Part shown: positions 45,377 to 54,996 of the stretch, piece after piece
Layout of the letters: every line of letters starts with the position of its first letter
Position numbering within the stretch: position 1 is the first letter of the stretch
Assembly (NCBI GenBank): GCA_036287865.1
Contig: CP126743.1
Coordinates: forward strand, 1,364,001 to 1,428,000
Direction of reading: 5' to 3'
DNA length: 64,000 nucleotides
Source of the DNA: Fluviibacter phosphoraccumulans_A
GTDB lineage: Bacteria; Pseudomonadota; Gammaproteobacteria; Burkholderiales; Rhodocyclaceae
The notes under the pieces: model-generated
Told to the model about the DNA's origin: nothing
What the model saw: the letters and a program-made list of their open reading frames with translations, nothing else
The model's database searches: none
Program-made: the position numbers and the translations under genes

Positions 45377-46537
45377 TTACTTGACCGCAGCAACGATCTT
45401 GGTGGCGGCTTCGGCCATGGAATCGGCAGCGATGATCGGCAGGCCGGAATCCTTGAGGATTTGCTTGCCCAGATCTTCGTTGGTGCCCTTCATACGGACA
45501 ACCAGCGGTACCGACAGGTTCACTTCCTTGGCTGCTGCAACCACACCGGTAGCGATGGTGTCGCAACGCATAATGCCGCCGAAGATGTTAACCAGAATGC
45601 CCTTGACCTTCGGGTTCTTGAGCATGATCTTGAATGCTTCAGTAACCTTCTCGGTTGTAGCGCCACCGCCAACGTCCAGGAAGTTGGCCGGCTCAGCGCC
45701 GAACAGCTTGATGGTGTCCATGGTGGCCATAGCCAGACCGGCACCGTTCACCAGACAGCCGATATTGCCGTCGAGGGAAATGTAGGCCAGATCGAACTTC
45801 GAAGCTTCGACTTCGTCAGCATCTTCTTCGTCCAGATCGCACATCGCAACGATCTCTTCCTGACGGTACAGGGCGTTCGAGTCAAAGTTGAACTTGGCGT
45901 CCAGTGCCTTAACTGTGCCGTTACCTTCATGAATCAGCGGGTTGATTTCGGCCAGCGATGCATCGGTTTCCATATGGCAGGTGTACAGCTTCTTCAGCGT
46001 GTCCACACACTGCGGAATCGAGGCTTCGTTCATGCCCATGCCCTTAGCCAGGGTCATTGCCTGCTCGTCGGTCAGACCAACCAGGGGGTTAACAAAAACC
46101 GTGACGATCTTTTCCGGGGTCTTGTGAGCAACTTCTTCAATGTCCATGCCGCCTTCGTAGGAGGCCATGATGGCCACCGACTGGGTTGCACGGTCAGTCA
46201 GTGCTGCCACATAGTATTCGTGCTGGATATCGGCGCCTTCTTCGATCAGCAGGTGACGAACCTTCTGACCTTCTGGGCCAGTTTGATGCGTAACCAGTTG
46301 CATGCCGAGAATGTCGTTGGCGTACTGACGCACTTCGTCGAGCGATTTGGCGACTTTAACGCCACCGCCCTTACCGCGACCACCTGCGTGAATCTGAGCC
46401 TTAACGACCCAAACTTTGCCGCCGAGGGTTTCCGCTGCCTTCACGGCGTCATCGACGCTGGTGCAGTGGATACCGCGCGGAACGTTTACGCCGAATTTCT
46501 TCAGGAGTTGTTTGCCCTGATATTCGTGAATTTTCAT
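45377..46537 (-). CDS. sucC: Succinyl-CoA synthetase beta subunit
   Basis: 386-aa ATP-grasp subunit. MKIHEYQGKQLLKKFGV, VVKAQIHAGGRGKGGGVKV (nucleotide-binding), AEINPLIHEG, LDVGGGATTEKVTEAF and FGGIMRCD. I chose ATG 46537; the frame extends to 46588 without resemblance. First gene of sucCD. Confidence 0.97.
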   Translation of the reverse strand: MKIHEYQGKQLLKKFGVNVPRGIHCTSVDDAVKAAETLGGKVWVVKAQIHAGGRGKGGGVKVAKSLDEVRQYANDILGMQLVTHQTGPEGQKVRHLLIEEGADIQHEYYVAALTDRATQSVAIMASYEGGMDIEEVAHKTPEKIVTVFVNPLVGLTDEQAMTLAKGMGMNEASIPQCVDTLKKLYTCHMETDASLAEINPLIHEGNGTVKALDAKFNFDSNALYRQEEIVAMCDLDEEDADEVEASKFDLAYISLDGNIGCLVNGAGLAMATMDTIKLFGAEPANFLDVGGGATTEKVTEAFKIMLKNPKVKGILVNIFGGIMRCDTIATGVVAAAKEVNLSVPLVVRMKGTNEDLGKQILKDSGLPIIAADSMAEAATKIVAAVK

Positions 46538-46766
46538 GCGCTTTCCTTGCCTTATAAGGTTACGAATTTCAAACGGATTGTCTCTCACCCGCCAGAATCT
46601 GAACGTATGCGCCGAAACAGGATATTAAGCTCAGTCCATAAGAACGTATGCCAGCGGCATCCCGATCGAATACAAAGATTCTAGCACGCAGGCGACAAAG
46701 CGTACGCCCTAAAATTCATAATTACGGACACAATCAAAAGATTGAAAATGTTATCGGGGCGGGCTT

Positions 46767-47525
46767 TCAGACCGGACTATCGACATCCAAATAGCGCACG
46801 CCAATGCCAAAATGCGCGGCAATCACCTCGCCCAGCGACTTCACTCCGAAACGCTCTGTGGCATGGTGCCCAGCGGCAATATAGGCCACCCCGGTTTCAC
46901 GTGCCAGGTGCACCATGGGCTCGGAGACCTCCCCAGTTACAAAGGCATCGGCTCCGGCTGCGATAGCCGCCTCGAAATAGCTCTGGGCACCGCCCGTGCA
47001 CCAGGCAATACGACCAACTGGGTGTTCCAATGATTCAGCCAGCACAAACGGGGGGCGTCCGAGGGATTTTTCCAGGTTGGCGGCTAACGTGGCAACTGTT
47101 GCAGGTGCTTCAGGTATACCAATACAGCCTAACCCTTGCTCGCTGAATACGCCCGTCTGTTGCCATCCGGCCGCTTTAGCCAGACCCACGTTGTTACCTA
47201 GCGCAGGATGGGCATCCAGCGGCAAATGATAGGCATACAGGTTAATATCGTTGGCCAGTAAGGTTTTAAGCCGGTTTCGCTTGATACCTGTGACCACCCC
47301 AGTCTCGCCCCGCCAGAACCAGCCGTGATGCACCAGAATAGCATCTGCCTGCTCGGCTATGGCCAGATCCAGCAAGGCCTGATTAGCAGTGACCCCACAA
47401 ACCAGACGGCGAATCTCTTCCCGGCCTTCCACTTGCAAACCGTTTGGGCAATAATCCTTAAAGCCTTCCGGTTTGAGCAACTCATTCAGATACTGCGTTA
47501 ACACATCGCGATTGACCTGGCTCAT
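46767..47525 (-). CDS. Nif3-like dinuclear metal-centre protein
   Basis: 252-aa Nif3/YbgI/NGG1p-interacting family. The pattern DYCPNGLQVEGR, ILVHHGWFWRGE (metal His pair), YAYHLPLDAHPALGNNVGLA and AGHHATERFGVKSL with a Glu near the end. It forms toroidal hexamers; the reaction is uncertain. Commonly next to the amidotransferase YafJ-like gene or the tat/htrA region in betaproteobacteria. Confidence 0.9.
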   Translation of the reverse strand: MSQVNRDVLTQYLNELLKPEGFKDYCPNGLQVEGREEIRRLVCGVTANQALLDLAIAEQADAILVHHGWFWRGETGVVTGIKRNRLKTLLANDINLYAYHLPLDAHPALGNNVGLAKAAGWQQTGVFSEQGLGCIGIPEAPATVATLAANLEKSLGRPPFVLAESLEHPVGRIAWCTGGAQSYFEAAIAAGADAFVTGEVSEPMVHLARETGVAYIAAGHHATERFGVKSLGEVIAAHFGIGVRYLDVDSPV

Positions 47526-47585
47526 TCGGCGTTCCTCTTAATACATATCTCGCGATCATACGCGACGATCTCAGGAGTTTTAAGC

Positions 47586-48386
47586 ATGTGCCAGCTACTC
47601 GGCATGAGCTGTAACGTACCCACCGATATCTGCTTTTCTTTTAGCGGTTTTTCTCGCCGTGGGGGTGGTACCGATGTTCACAAGGATGGCTGGGGCATCG
47701 GCTTCTTCGAAGGGGACGACGGCAGAGGCTGCCGGGTTTTTCTAGACCCCTCTCCTTCCACGGATTCGCCACTGGCTGCTTTGGTCAAAGACTATCCGAT
47801 CCAATCCATGAATGTGGTGGCGCATATTCGCAAAGCCACCCAGGGTGATATCTGCCTGCAGAACACCCACCCCTTCCAACGTGAACTCTGGGGTCGTTAC
47901 TGGGTCTTTGCCCATAACGGCAATCTGATTGATTTCAATCCGGAGCTTTCCGGGCGCTATTTACCCGTGGGTAATACCGATAGTGAACGGGCTTTCTGCT
48001 TTCTTCTCGACACCCTGGCGCAGCGCTTCGGTGCGACCGCACCTAGTTACGAACATCTGATGGATACGATGGCTGAGGTTGCTGCGGTATTGCGGGCACA
48101 CGGCCCGGCCAACTTCCTACTTTCAAATGGACGCTGGCTAATCGCCCATTGTTCAACCGACCTACATTACATCGTGCGGCGCGCACCTTTTAATCAGGCA
48201 CATTTGAAAGATGAGGATGTCACGATTGATTTCAACGAAGTAACCGCGGAGACAGACTGCGTCACCGTCATTGCCACCACACCCCTCACAGATAACGAGG
48301 ACTGGACACGCATAGAATCCGGTACGTTAATGCTATTCCGCGGTGGCGAGCCGGTTGAGATCCGGCACACTCATCAGGCTATTTGA
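47586..48386 (+). CDS. Class II glutamine amidotransferase (YafJ type)
   Basis: 266 aa beginning with the nucleophile Cys2 (MCQLLGMSCN). Other parts: RGGGTDVHKDGWGIGFFE, VVAHIRKATQGD, NTHPFQRELWGRYWVFAHNG (oxyanion N-G), and GNTDSERAFCFLL. Substrate unknown. It overlaps the convergent tatC by 13 bases. Confidence 0.92.
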   Translation: MCQLLGMSCNVPTDICFSFSGFSRRGGGTDVHKDGWGIGFFEGDDGRGCRVFLDPSPSTDSPLAALVKDYPIQSMNVVAHIRKATQGDICLQNTHPFQRELWGRYWVFAHNGNLIDFNPELSGRYLPVGNTDSERAFCFLLDTLAQRFGATAPSYEHLMDTMAEVAAVLRAHGPANFLLSNGRWLIAHCSTDLHYIVRRAPFNQAHLKDEDVTIDFNEVTAETDCVTVIATTPLTDNEDWTRIESGTLMLFRGGEPVEIRHTHQAI

Positions 48387-49213
48387 TCTGTGTCTGAATC
48401 GGCACCGGGCTTAACAGCCGGCTTTACAAACTGGGCCATGATAATTCCCAACTCATAAAGCAACCACAGCGGCACGGCCAGCAACACCTGCGACATGATA
48501 TCGGGCGGTGTAAGGATGGCACCAATAATAAACGCACCGACAATCACATAAGGTCGCCAGGCACGAAGTTTCTCAAGCGACACAATACCCATTCGCACCA
48601 GAACGATCACAACCACAGGTACTTCAAAGGTAAAACCGAAGGCCAGGAAAGTCGTCAAAACAAATGATAGATATTTATCAATGTCGGTCATCCAGGCGAC
48701 GCCCTCTGGCGCCACCGCGACCATGAAGCTGAAGACCGATGGGAAAACTACAAAATAGGCAAAGGCCATACCGGCGGCAAACAAACCAATCGATGCCAGC
48801 ATCAAGGGCACGGCCAGAGAACGTTCATGCTGATAAAGACCCGGCGCAATAAAGGCCCATACCTGCCAGAGCACCACAGGCAACGCCACCAGAAATGCCA
48901 GCATCAGAGTCACTTTAACCGGCACCAGAAACACACCCACGACATCGGTGGCGATCATCTGGCCACCCTGAGGCAGTGCTGCGATCATCGGCTCAGCCAG
49001 CATCGCATACCATTCACGCGACCAAGGAAATAGCGCAACAAAGACGAACAGCACAGCCAATGCTGCACGAATAAGACGCGTACGCAGCTCAATCAGATGC
49101 TCGATGAGCGTGCCCTGCAATCCTTCTGCTGCAGGCGCTTCATCTTCTGATGGTGGCCCAGCCAATTCCGGAGGACGCTTTTTCAGAAACTTGGGCAGAG
49201 GGGACAATGGCAT
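48374..49213 (-). CDS. tatC: Sec-independent translocase TatC
   Basis: 279 aa. Six helices; LIEHLIELRTRLIRAALAV at the cytoplasmic N-terminus, FAYFVVFPSVFSFM and the conserved loop FGFTFEVPVVVIVL. Receptor for twin-arginine signals. Such signals are on the HiPIP and AmiC of this window. Confidence 0.96.
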   Translation of the reverse strand: MPLSPLPKFLKKRPPELAGPPSEDEAPAAEGLQGTLIEHLIELRTRLIRAALAVLFVFVALFPWSREWYAMLAEPMIAALPQGGQMIATDVVGVFLVPVKVTLMLAFLVALPVVLWQVWAFIAPGLYQHERSLAVPLMLASIGLFAAGMAFAYFVVFPSVFSFMVAVAPEGVAWMTDIDKYLSFVLTTFLAFGFTFEVPVVVIVLVRMGIVSLEKLRAWRPYVIVGAFIIGAILTPPDIMSQVLLAVPLWLLYELGIIMAQFVKPAVKPGADSDTDQIA

Positions 49214-49243
49214 CGGGATCAGAACAGCGACAACTGGTCTTCT

Positions 49244-49636
49244 TTAGGGTTTTGGGTCAGCAGTTGGTTCGGTTGCTGTTGGCGCCTGTGCAAGAACAGG
49301 TTTGGATTTCTTCACTAAGGCAGGCTTTTCATCGGCTGACAGCGCCGTGGTCAGCTCTGCCTGATGTTTTTGAGTTTCCTGTTGCAAGATCGTTTCTACG
49401 GCGCGCATCGATTCCTGCATCGATTGCACCGTGGTTTCCATCTCATGCTGAAGACGTTTGATTTCTTCAAACTCCACTTCCCGGTTGAAGTCGCGTTTGA
49501 CGTCTTGAACATAACGCTGCAAGCGCCCCGCGTAGCACCCCACATTACGTGCAACGCCAGGCAACCGCTCAGGGCCGATCACGACAAGCGCAACCACGGC
49601 CACCAGCAGAATTTCAGAAAATCCAATATCGAACAT
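49244..49636 (-). CDS. tatB: Sec-independent translocase TatB
   Basis: 130 aa. MFDIGFSEILLVAVVALVVI with the conserved E, then GPERLPGVAR and an amphipathic helix, a coiled region, and an Ala/Pro/Thr-rich tail. Start ATG 49636; ATG 49642 is two codons earlier. One gene between tatA and tatC. Confidence 0.93.
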   Translation of the reverse strand: MFDIGFSEILLVAVVALVVIGPERLPGVARNVGCYAGRLQRYVQDVKRDFNREVEFEEIKRLQHEMETTVQSMQESMRAVETILQQETQKHQAELTTALSADEKPALVKKSKPVLAQAPTATEPTADPKP

Positions 49637-49714
49637 AATCAATGCGTCAGGATGCCACTCAAAAACAAACCCGCGCCAAGCTGCTTCAAGCGGCGCGGGT
49701 GTGCTCGCTGAGCA

Positions 49715-49954
49715 TTAACCCTTAGTCTGTTCGCCTTCGATGGTACGGCCAGCCGTAGGCTGCGCAGCAGGTGCTGATTCTGCCTGACCAACAGAGGGTT
49801 TAGCGACATCAGCTTCGCCTTCTTTCAGCCCATCCTTGAAACCTTTGACGGCACCACCGAGGTCCTGGCCCACATTACGCAGTTTCTTTGTGCCAAAAAT
49901 CAGCAGAATAATGACCAGTACAATCAGCCAGTGCCAGATGCTAAAAGAACCCAT
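49715..49954 (-). CDS. tatA: Sec-independent translocase TatA
   Basis: 79 aa. Helix IWHWLIVLVIILLIFGTKKL, then RNVGQDLGGAVKGFKDG amphipathic helix, and a Glu/Ala/Pro tail. Pore-forming component of Tat export. Follows the HIT gene by 29 bases. Confidence 0.95.
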   Translation of the reverse strand: MGSFSIWHWLIVLVIILLIFGTKKLRNVGQDLGGAVKGFKDGLKEGEADVAKPSVGQAESAPAAQPTAGRTIEGEQTKG

Positions 49955-49983
49955 ATCTATCTCCAGAATTATTCTAAGGTGAG

Positions 49984-50340
49984 TTAATCAATACGCTTGA
50001 GCATTGGACCAACCGGTTGGTCGCCGCCAACGATATGTGCATGCAAATGCTGCACTTCCTGACACCCGATCTCACCATTGTTAATGATGATACGGAAACC
50101 ACCCGGACTACCAGCTTCGGTTGCCAATTGATTCGAAACTGCCAACAATCGACCCAATGCGGGCTCATCTGCTGGTGTTGCCTGCTGCAACGACTGCAAA
50201 TGATGCTTCGGAATCACCAGAATATGTACGGGTCGCTGTGGGTGTATGTCGTGAAATGCGTAAACCAGTTCGTCTTCGTAGACTTTTTTCGATGGAATTT
50301 CACCGGCAACAATCTTACAGAATAGGCAGTTCTGGCTCAT
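49984..50340 (-). CDS. HIT family nucleotide-binding protein (HinT-like)
   Basis: 118 aa. CLFCKIVAGEIPSKKVYED start, HDIHPQRPVHILVIPKHH, and the triad QHLHAHIVGGDQ. Purine nucleoside phosphoramidase-type. Sits between hisE and tatA, the usual betaproteobacterial position. Confidence 0.95.
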   Translation of the reverse strand: MSQNCLFCKIVAGEIPSKKVYEDELVYAFHDIHPQRPVHILVIPKHHLQSLQQATPADEPALGRLLAVSNQLATEAGSPGGFRIIINNGEIGCQEVQHLHAHIVGGDQPVGPMLKRID

Positions 50341-50360
50341 GAGAGTAATCCGCTGATAGT

Positions 50361-50690
50361 TTAAGCTGTACGGGAGCGTTTTTCATCGATACCGGAAAGG
50401 CCCTCTCGGCGATGCATTTCCTGCAGAATGTCTTCTGCCGACATATCAAAGAAGGCCATCAACACCAACACGTGATAAACCACATCGGTAGCCTCATTCA
50501 CAATATGCGGGCGCTTGCCATCTTTTGCCACCATAATCAGCTCGGCTGATTCTTCACCGATCTTCTTGAGGATGGCGTCTGGGCCTTTGGCAAATAGCGA
50601 AGCCGTGTACGAGGTCGATGGATCCGCATTGCGACGCGCAAGCAGGGTTTCGCTCAGACGATTTAAAACTTCAAGGGTGCCAGCTTTCAT
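50361..50690 (-). CDS. hisE: Phosphoribosyl-ATP pyrophosphatase
   Basis: 109 aa, MazG-type. SYTASLFAKGPDAILKKIGE then EESAELIMVAKDG and EATDVVYHVLVLMAF. Second step of histidine synthesis. Overlaps hisI by 4 bases (ATGA). Confidence 0.95.
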   Translation of the reverse strand: MKAGTLEVLNRLSETLLARRNADPSTSYTASLFAKGPDAILKKIGEESAELIMVAKDGKRPHIVNEATDVVYHVLVLMAFFDMSAEDILQEMHRREGLSGIDEKRSRTA

Positions 50691-51091
50691 TGATACATCT
50701 CCTTCGGATCACGCAATACTGGCTCGACAGCATGCCATTGCTCACCGATCAGTGAATAAAAGAAGCAGGATTGACGCCCTGTATGGCAGGCAATGCCACC
50801 CTGTTGCTCTACCAGTAATAGTAACGCGTCACCATCGCAGTCCGTACGGATCGCACGAACCAATTGCTCATTCCCAGATTCTTCGCCCTTGTGCCAGAGT
50901 TTCTGACGTGAACGAGACCAGTACACGGCTTTGCCACTTTCAATGGTGAGCGCCAGAGACCCCCGATTCATCCATGCCTGCATGAGCACCACGCCAGAAT
51001 CGATATCCTGAGCAATCGCGGCAATCAAGCCTTCTTCATTAAAAGAGAGGGCATCGAGCCAGTTCAATTCCGGATTGAGATCTTTGCTCAT
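50687..51091 (-). CDS. hisI: Phosphoribosyl-AMP cyclohydrolase
   Basis: 134 aa. LIAAIAQDIDSGVVLMQAWM, YWSRSRQKLWHKGEESGN, RTDCDGDALLLLVEQQ and the zinc cysteines in ACHTGRQSCFF. Start ATG 51091, 4 bases after hisF; a longer frame overlaps hisF and is not used. Confidence 0.96.
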   Translation of the reverse strand: MSKDLNPELNWLDALSFNEEGLIAAIAQDIDSGVVLMQAWMNRGSLALTIESGKAVYWSRSRQKLWHKGEESGNEQLVRAIRTDCDGDALLLLVEQQGGIACHTGRQSCFFYSLIGEQWHAVEPVLRDPKEMYQ

Positions 51092-51095
51092 GGCA

Positions 51096-51854
51096 TTACA
51101 ACCGGACAGGGATGCCGCGTTGCTGCATAAAGGCTTTAGCCTCCTGCACAGTATGCTGCCCAAAATGGAAGATTGACGCAGCCAGCACGGCAGAGGCATG
51201 GCCTTCGCTAACACCATCGGCCAAATGCGCCAGATTACCAACGCCGCCACTAGCAATCACCGGTACGGGCACGGCATCGGACACCGCACGCATTAACGCC
51301 AGATCAAACCCTTCACAGGTCCCATCGCGATCCATGCTGGTCAATAGGATTTCACCGGCACCATACTCGGCCATTTTGCAGGACCAGGCGATCACATCCA
51401 GCCCGGTTGCTTTACGCCCGCCATGGGTAAACACTTCCCAACGGCCGGGTGATACCTGTTTGGCATCAATGGCTACCACGATGCATTGCGAACCCACTTT
51501 GTCAGAGGCTTCACAGACCAACTCGGGACGATCCACGGCGGCGGTATTAATCGATACTTTGTCGGCGCCAGCATGGAGCAATCGGCGGACATCCGCTACC
51601 TGGCGGACACCGCCGCCCACTGTTAGCGGAATGAACACCTGGGCAGCACAGGCTTCAACCACTTCGAGAATGATGTCGCGCTGATCCGAGCTGGCCGTGA
51701 TATCAAGAAACGTAATTTCATCGGCACCCTGGGCGTCATAACGACGCGCAATTTCTATGGGGTCGCCGGCATCCCGAAGACCCACAAAATTGGTGCCTTT
51801 AACAACGCGACCCGCGGTCACGTCGAGGCAGGAAATAATGCGTTTGGCCAACAT
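51096..51854 (-). CDS. hisF: Imidazole glycerol phosphate synthase cyclase subunit
   Basis: 252-aa TIM barrel. ISCLDVTAGRVVKG (catalytic Asp11), ITASSDQRD, SINTAAVDRP, VVAIDAKQ (Asp130 equivalent) and EILLTSMDRDGT. Works with HisH. 5 bases after hisA. Confidence 0.97.
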   Translation of the reverse strand: MLAKRIISCLDVTAGRVVKGTNFVGLRDAGDPIEIARRYDAQGADEITFLDITASSDQRDIILEVVEACAAQVFIPLTVGGGVRQVADVRRLLHAGADKVSINTAAVDRPELVCEASDKVGSQCIVVAIDAKQVSPGRWEVFTHGGRKATGLDVIAWSCKMAEYGAGEILLTSMDRDGTCEGFDLALMRAVSDAVPVPVIASGGVGNLAHLADGVSEGHASAVLAASIFHFGQHTVQEAKAFMQQRGIPVRL

Positions 51855-51859
51855 CTCTA

Positions 51860-52624
51860 TCAGGAATTGCCGCCCAGACCGGCATCCGTGGCGAAACGAT
51901 CTGCTTCCGCCTGCGTCGCAGCCAGGTCGAGCGATCCATCATAAATCGCACGACCAGCGATTATCCCGGTAACGCCGTCTTCTTCAACAGCGCACAGCGC
52001 GGTAATGTCCGCCATATTAGTCAGACCGCCCGATGCAATCACCGGAATCTTCAGCGCTTGCGCCAGCTTTTGCGTGGCTTCGACGTTAATGCCAGTCAGC
52101 ATGCCATCGCGGCCGATGTCCGTGTAAATAATACTTTCGACACCATAGCCTTCAAACTTCTGAGCCAGATCAATCACATCATGACCGGTAATCTTGGACC
52201 AACCGTCCACAGCCACTTTGCCGTCTTTAGCGTCCAGACCAACAATGATGTTACCCGGAAACGCGTTGCAGGCGTCATGCAGAAAACCTGGCGTTTTAAC
52301 GGCAGCGGTGCCGATGATCACGTAACTGATACCCAGATCCAGATAACGTTCAATGGTATCGAGATCACGAATACCACCGCCCAGTTGCACCGGAATACGG
52401 CCATCCACCACCTCGAGAATGCTGCGGACAGCCACATCATTAATTGGCTTACCGGCAAAAGCGCCATTCAAATCGACCAGGTGGAGGCGACGCGCACCTT
52501 GATCCAACCAGGCTTTGGCTTGATCGGCCGGACTGTTATTGAATACAGTCGCGTCTTCCATCAGGCCCTGTTTGAGGCGTACACATTGTCCGTCTTTAAG
52601 GTCAATTGCAGGAATGATCAGCAT
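51860..52624 (-). CDS. hisA: ProFAR isomerase
   Basis: 254-aa TIM barrel. LIIPAIDLKDGQCVRLKQG (catalytic Asp8), VDLNGAFAG, GGIRDLDTIERYLDLGI, GLDAKDGKVAVDGW and YTDIGRDGMLTG. Start ATG 52624; overlaps hisH by 7 bases. Confidence 0.97.
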   Translation of the reverse strand: MLIIPAIDLKDGQCVRLKQGLMEDATVFNNSPADQAKAWLDQGARRLHLVDLNGAFAGKPINDVAVRSILEVVDGRIPVQLGGGIRDLDTIERYLDLGISYVIIGTAAVKTPGFLHDACNAFPGNIIVGLDAKDGKVAVDGWSKITGHDVIDLAQKFEGYGVESIIYTDIGRDGMLTGINVEATQKLAQALKIPVIASGGLTNMADITALCAVEEDGVTGIIAGRAIYDGSLDLAATQAEADRFATDAGLGGNS

Positions 52625-53268
52625 GATGTTATTGGATTCCAACCAACGAAATTACGAAGTAATTGCAAACCATCGCGTGCACTCTTTTCCGGGTGACACT
52701 GAATGGCAAACACATTGTCGCGCGCTACCGCTGTAGTGAAGGGGTGACCGTAATCAGTCTGGCCCACAACAATGCCGGCATCATCCGGCACCACATGGTA
52801 GCTGTGCACAAAGTAGAAGAAGGCTTTATCGGCAATACCATCCCAGAGTGGATGCGGCTTCGTTTGCACGACCTGGTTCCAGCCCATATGCGGCACTTTC
52901 AGAAGTAGCCCATCCGTACCCTTGAGATCAGCGGCGAAGCGTTTCACTTGTCCGGGCATAATCCCGAGACCGGCAGCATTACCCTCTTCGCTATGATCAA
53001 ACAGCATCTGTAAACCGATGCAGATACCGAGAAAGGGTTTGCTGGCAGCCGCGTTGATTACGGCTTGACGCAGATTGCGGGCATCGAGCTCTGCCATGCA
53101 GTCACGCATGGTACCCTGACCGGGAAATACAATACGGTCAGTCGACTCAATCAGATCGGGCGTTGATGCAAGCACGACCTCGAATTCGCCCGCAACATGA
53201 CGCAACGCCTGCTCGACCGAGCGCAGATTGCCCATGCCATAGTCAACAACAGCAATACGGTTGGTCAT
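52618..53268 (-). CDS. hisH: Imidazole glycerol phosphate synthase glutaminase subunit
   Basis: 216-aa class I amidotransferase. VVDYGMGNLRSV start, PGQGTMRDCM, nucleophile in LGICIGLQMLF, and QCHPEKSARDGLQ (His-Glu). Supplies ammonia to HisF. 4 bases after hisB. Confidence 0.96.
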   Translation of the reverse strand: MTNRIAVVDYGMGNLRSVEQALRHVAGEFEVVLASTPDLIESTDRIVFPGQGTMRDCMAELDARNLRQAVINAAASKPFLGICIGLQMLFDHSEEGNAAGLGIMPGQVKRFAADLKGTDGLLLKVPHMGWNQVVQTKPHPLWDGIADKAFFYFVHSYHVVPDDAGIVVGQTDYGHPFTTAVARDNVFAIQCHPEKSARDGLQLLRNFVGWNPITSC

Positions 53269-53272
53269 AGAA

Positions 53273-53860
53273 TCAGAGCGAACCCTTGGTCGAGGGAATC
53301 ACATTACCCTGGCGGGCATCCGGCGCGATAGCCATACGCAGCGCACGGCCAAAGGCCTTGAATACCGTCTCGGCCTGATGGTGGGCATTTTCGCCACGCA
53401 AATTATCGATGTGCAGCGTCACCTTCGCATGGTTCACAAAACCATGGAAAAATTCTGAAAAGAGATCTACATCAAACTGACCAATCCAGGCGCGTTTGAA
53501 AGGCACATCGAGCACCAGACCCGGACGACCGGAGAGATCAATCACCACGCGTGACAGCGCCTCATCCAGCGGCACATAGGCATGACCGTAACGGACAATG
53601 CCTTTCTTATCACCCACGGCCTCGGAAAAAGCCTGGCCCAGCGTGATGCCGATATCTTCAACGGTGTGGTGCGCGTCGATGTGCAAATCGCCCGTGGCTT
53701 TGACCTTAAGATCAATTAACCCGTGACGGGTAATCTGGTCGAGCATGTGATCCAGAAAAGGAACGCCGGTTGCAAGGTCAGCCTTGCCCGACCCGTCGAG
53801 ATTAATCTCTACGGTAATCTGTGCTTCGAGGGTATCGCGCTTAATCGTGGCTTGCCGCAT
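53273..53860 (-). CDS. hisB: Imidazoleglycerol-phosphate dehydratase
   Basis: 195 aa, monofunctional. FLDHMLDQITRHG, HIDAHHTVEDIGITLG (metal site) and FFHGFVNHAKVTLHI plus GENAHHQAETVFKAFG. Start ATG 53860 (MRQATIKRD), with the longer frame from 53899 rejected. It is divergent from hisC, unlike the usual order in which hisC precedes it on the same strand. Confidence 0.96.
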   Translation of the reverse strand: MRQATIKRDTLEAQITVEINLDGSGKADLATGVPFLDHMLDQITRHGLIDLKVKATGDLHIDAHHTVEDIGITLGQAFSEAVGDKKGIVRYGHAYVPLDEALSRVVIDLSGRPGLVLDVPFKRAWIGQFDVDLFSEFFHGFVNHAKVTLHIDNLRGENAHHQAETVFKAFGRALRMAIAPDARQGNVIPSTKGSL

Positions 53861-53933
53861 GATTTTGCAGTTCAAGTGAGTTTTTTGCCATGATATCATC
53901 GGAGTGCCTTAGTATTTAGGAACTTGCAGATCC

Positions 53934-54992
53934 ATGAGCCGATTCTGGAGCAAGGTCGTCCACGACATGACCCCTTACACGCCGGGCGAACAGCCCAAAA
54001 TAGCGAACCTGATCAAGCTGAACACCAACGAGCGCCCTTATCCGCCCTCGGAAAGCGTGTTGGCCGCCATTCGTGCTGCTGCCAGCGGTGACTTGCGCCT
54101 CTACCCGGATCCGGACTCAACTGCCCTGCGTCAGGCCATTGCCGACTATTACGGCATTGGACGAGATCATGTGTTCGCGGGCAATGGCTCCGATGAAATT
54201 CTGGCTTTTGCCTTTCAGGCGCTGCTTAATCATGACGGCCCATTGGTTTACCCGGACATTACCTACAGTTTTTACCCAGTTTACAGCCAGCTTAACCAGA
54301 TCCGCACCGAGTTGCTGCCGCTGGACGACGATTTCACGCTGGACCTGACCCGGGTGCCCGCCCATGCTGGCGCGGTAATTTTCCCGAACCCTAACGCCCC
54401 CACCGGCAAGTGTGTTGCGCTTGGCGACATTGCCGCACTTTGCCAACGAATGCCGGATCGCGTGATCGTGGTTGACGAAGCCTATGTGGATTTTGGCGCA
54501 GAAACCGCCGTATCACTGGTAAAGAACTACCCCAACCTGCTGGTTGTACAAACCTTCTCCAAATCCCGCGCACTTGCCGGTTTGCGCGTTGGTTTTGCCA
54601 TTGGCCAGCCGGAACTGCTGGCCGGTCTGGAGCGGGTTAAGAACAGCTTTAACTCTTACCCGGTAGATCGCCTGGCCAGCGCCGGTGCCATTGCAGCCAT
54701 GGAAGATCGCACCGGGTTTGAACACGACCGTCAACGCATTATGACCAACCGCACCTGGATTAACGATCAGTTAAGCGCCCTCGGATTTGATGTGGTGCCG
54801 TCCACGGCCAACTTCATTTTTGCGCGTCACCCGCAGCGGGATGCCGGCGAACTGGCCTTAGCGCTTCGGGCAAAGACCATTATCGTGCGCCACTTCCGTT
54901 TACCCCGGATTGATCAGCACTTACGGATTACGATTGGTACAGAAGCCGAATGCACAGCGCTGATTGAAGCGCTGAAGGAAATCCTGGCGTAA
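53934..54992 (+). CDS. hisC: Histidinol-phosphate aminotransferase (inverted relative to the his operon)
   Basis: 352-aa PLP class I/II aminotransferase. IKLNTNERPYPPSESVLAAI, FAGNGSDEILAFAFQ, PNPNAPTGKCV, VVDEAYVDFGA, and the PLP lysine in TFSKSRALAGLRVGF. It is the only his gene on the plus strand here: hisB-E and hisD/hisG all run the other way. The gap to hisB (about 70 bases) has an ATGATATCAT palindrome and would hold both promoters. Confidence 0.96.
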   Translation: MSRFWSKVVHDMTPYTPGEQPKIANLIKLNTNERPYPPSESVLAAIRAAASGDLRLYPDPDSTALRQAIADYYGIGRDHVFAGNGSDEILAFAFQALLNHDGPLVYPDITYSFYPVYSQLNQIRTELLPLDDDFTLDLTRVPAHAGAVIFPNPNAPTGKCVALGDIAALCQRMPDRVIVVDEAYVDFGAETAVSLVKNYPNLLVVQTFSKSRALAGLRVGFAIGQPELLAGLERVKNSFNSYPVDRLASAGAIAAMEDRTGFEHDRQRIMTNRTWINDQLSALGFDVVPSTANFIFARHPQRDAGELALALRAKTIIVRHFRLPRIDQHLRITIGTEAECTALIEALKEILA

Positions 54993-54996
54993 AGAA

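Noticed and set aside
44599..45384. A 261-codon plus-strand open frame opposite sucD
   Set aside because: Antisense shadow of a complete sucD with its active-site motif.
45317..46684. A 455-codon plus-strand open frame opposite sucC/sucD
   Set aside because: It lies fully antisense to two well-supported genes with standard motifs; composition is what the reverse complement of a biased coding strand gives. No family resemblance.
51092..51256. Longer hisI start
   Set aside because: It would overlap hisF in another frame and lacks HisI resemblance; ATG 51091 fits.
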